6,361 nucleotides of DNA, from positions 1-6,361 of the forward strand of contig CAMWIB010000063.1 in the NCBI GenBank assembly GCA_947174215.1, read 5' to 3'. Below are positions 6,201-6,361 of this stretch, piece by piece. The notes beneath the pieces are model-generated. The model was not told the DNA's origin. It ran no database searches and saw only the letters and a program-made list of their open reading frames with translations. The first letter of the stretch is position 1; the number at the start of each line of letters is the position of its first letter. Made by a program: the position numbers and the translations under genes. The DNA is from an uncultured Clostridia bacterium. Lineage in GTDB: Bacteria > Bacillota > Clostridia > Christensenellales > CAG-917.

Positions 6201-6361
6201 GCACTTTGAAGTCAAGGTGCTTAATAAGCTGACAGATTTTGACCCCAATAAACCATCTGATAACCCGAGCGGTTTGGATAATGCAAACAAACCGTCCAAA
6301 TCTCAATTCGATTGGTTGATTATCGTTGTAGTGTTGTTATCGCTTATCATTGCAGGAGAAG
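3295..6361 (+). CDS. Large secreted, membrane-anchored surface protein (3' end outside window)
   Basis: One open frame of 1022 codons runs off the right edge without a stop. Residues 1-38 are a signal peptide: a basic start (HRK), a long hydrophobic core and a VYA-A cleavage site near 37/38. Residues ~58-368 and ~369-650 are two related modules. Each has ITLDLNG (100-106, 422-428), an H-[ND]-Y...WIF segment and Gly-rich rungs of the type [FLV]xMxGGxIxGN, suggesting parallel beta-helix or similar solenoid folds. Residues 663-972 hold seven Cys-rich 'ATCT...CxxC' units. A Pro/Ser/Asn linker (~979-1004) precedes a hydrophobic segment starting at W1007. No LPxTG motif precedes that segment, so membrane anchoring is more likely than sortase attachment. 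No catalytic motif is recognised; adhesion or a structural surface role is inferred. The start is chosen for the signal peptide; its ribosome binding site (GGGGAT) is modest. Confidence 0.85.
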   Translation, partial: MSAIHRKQYLPLLTIFMAAALILTCTVICGIQGTVYAASGADTAIQADVGVDTVATVGTTEYTDFTSAWSAANDAGTATVTLYVDVVTASALGVGAGKNITLDLNGRMLKYSNSTVNSSVINVNGGNFTLTDSEKDLPQNDKTPHNYNVTDGLWIFDDNGGKTMYGGVLTGGTGLTHEIFGMVLYHGGGVCIVSGTFTMNGGTIAGNRANNGQGGGVCITDNSAEFTMNAGMIAGNKADMGAGGVQVNWVNGGIGKFTMTGGVITENAGDGVFINAEAAEFHMSGAPKIIGNGGENIKFTNDTNFIRIDGELTEGAEIWISGNRAAYTKDYAQYNTVDGKVVPPSNYFYSTDSSKLVTLNAINEVVLADPVVTVKIGEDGESQKFADIVSAFDYANNYSANVEIKLLADITSNASIAGEDVITLDLNGHLLKRVSNGVSAFITVEHDSTLRIIDSNATEEVKTPHDYYVNDSGVWIFVDKDFQNTENYEIKTLYGGVIAGSGMSDGWLSIGLGTVIMEGGAICGNSGSGVVVEEVGTLVMTGGRICGNGGGVRVLGTFKVSDTPIITDNKSTDGNDVNVWLQLGSKITVDDELKTGAKIGVKYEGGAGAVAAGYAQTDKPSNYFIPDGTYNCAYVSDEESGTVFIGMHDFDNAPWLTSATTHWKDCLNDCGQFMYSNSHHFDEEVVSDTYLKSSATCTAKAVYYKSCVCGAHGTDTFEDGEPAGHTLLAVSLRTATCTAFGELAHDHCTVCDKNFVEGVEKTEEDLQIAKVAHTLAAGVRENEKAATCTREGSYDEVVYCSVCGEELSRTPNTIDKIAHNEEIIPAVDATCTAKGKTEGKKCKDCDTVTLAQVETDMMPHTEATDNAVAPTCTADGKTEGKHCSVCGHVIVAQTTAPALGHYYGEWTVTKAATCTEGGSRYRVCTRNDEHIEEEDIAALGHDYGDWVVTKLPTAMQDGEQRRFCSHDNSHFEVKVLNKLTDFDPNKPSDNPSGLDNANKPSKSQFDWLIIVVVLLSLIIAGE
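3466..5235 (+). repeat. Two-module internal duplication in the surface protein
   Basis: Module A (~3466-4398) and module B (~4399-5235) align in order. Shared parts are a Tyr/Phe-containing helix-like start (FTSAWSAAN / IVSAFDYAN), ITLDLNG plus xLLK/MLK, an H-[ND]-Y block leading to WIF, a YGGV block, and Gly-rich rungs ending in a Ser-Asn-Tyr-Phe segment (PSNYF in both). They are offset by about 322 residues. Module A has four clear rungs (F197, F226, F257, F281) and module B three (V515, L538, F558), so rung number differs. The DNA has diverged well beyond recent duplication. Confidence 0.7.
5281..6210 (+). repeat. Seven Cys-rich ATCT/CxxC repeat units in the surface protein
   Basis: The units begin with the codons for residues 695, 735, 786, 829, 870, 912 and 952, so spacing is 40-51 residues. 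Units 1-5 have the ATCT Cys (in unit 5 PTCT) followed by a CxxC or CxC pair. Several are followed by a His in a GH or AH motif (for example H901). A lone W663-K-D-C-x3-C-G half-unit precedes them. Unit 6 keeps ATCT but has C924-x5-H930. Unit 7 has lost the first Cys (PTAM) and ends C964-x5-H970. Such repeats occur in Firmicutes surface proteins; metal binding or disulfides are possible. Confidence 0.75.

Noticed and set aside
3279..6306. Several minus-strand ORFs of 70-197 codons
   Set aside because: All are antisense to the single plus-strand frame from 3295, which has a signal peptide, repeats and a membrane segment. They mutually overlap and lack domains.

Overview
The window looks like chromosomal DNA of a Gram-positive, Clostridia-like bacterium, probably an uncultured gut or rumen lineage. 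This rests on the gene types rather than on any marker: a surface protein carrying Cys-rich 'ATCT...CxxCG' repeats, a MerR regulator, strong purine-rich ribosome binding sites and sigma-A-type promoters. Species-level placement is not possible from the sequence.

Layout. Positions 1-390 are non-coding and hold three copies of a structured repeat: two full copies of about 105 bp and one copy of the 40-bp core. The core hairpin shows a compensatory base-pair change between copies. Read on the minus strand, the third core is also a plausible terminator for the next gene. Positions 391-1083 (minus) encode a cytoplasmic SGNH/GDSL-type hydrolase. A 168-bp intergenic region carries divergent promoters with identical -35 hexamers, one for the hydrolase and one for a plus-strand pair: a small cupin protein (1252-1578) and a DUF1349-type concanavalin-like protein (1672-2253). 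The second of these converges on a minus-strand MerR-family regulator (2127-3194) whose last ~48 codons run antisense through it. That tail follows an A7 tract and does not look like real protein.

From 3295 to the right edge runs a single open frame of 1022 codons with no stop inside the window. It encodes a secreted, surface-anchored protein: a signal peptide, two related modules rich in beta-helix-like repeats, seven Cys-rich repeat units, a polar linker and the start of a C-terminal membrane segment. The MerR gene and this gene are divergent across 100 bp that contain overlapping promoters and an inverted repeat, so local control of the surface protein by the MerR protein is a reasonable inference.

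How the genes work together: the hydrolase, cupin and DUF1349 proteins belong to families often linked to carbohydrate or small-molecule metabolism, but nothing here ties them into one pathway. I see no mobile-element gene, CRISPR array, tRNA or rRNA, and no convincing new multi-gene system. The most unusual signals are the covarying repeat family at the left end, the likely frameshifted or readthrough end of the MerR gene, and the regulator/surface-protein pair.
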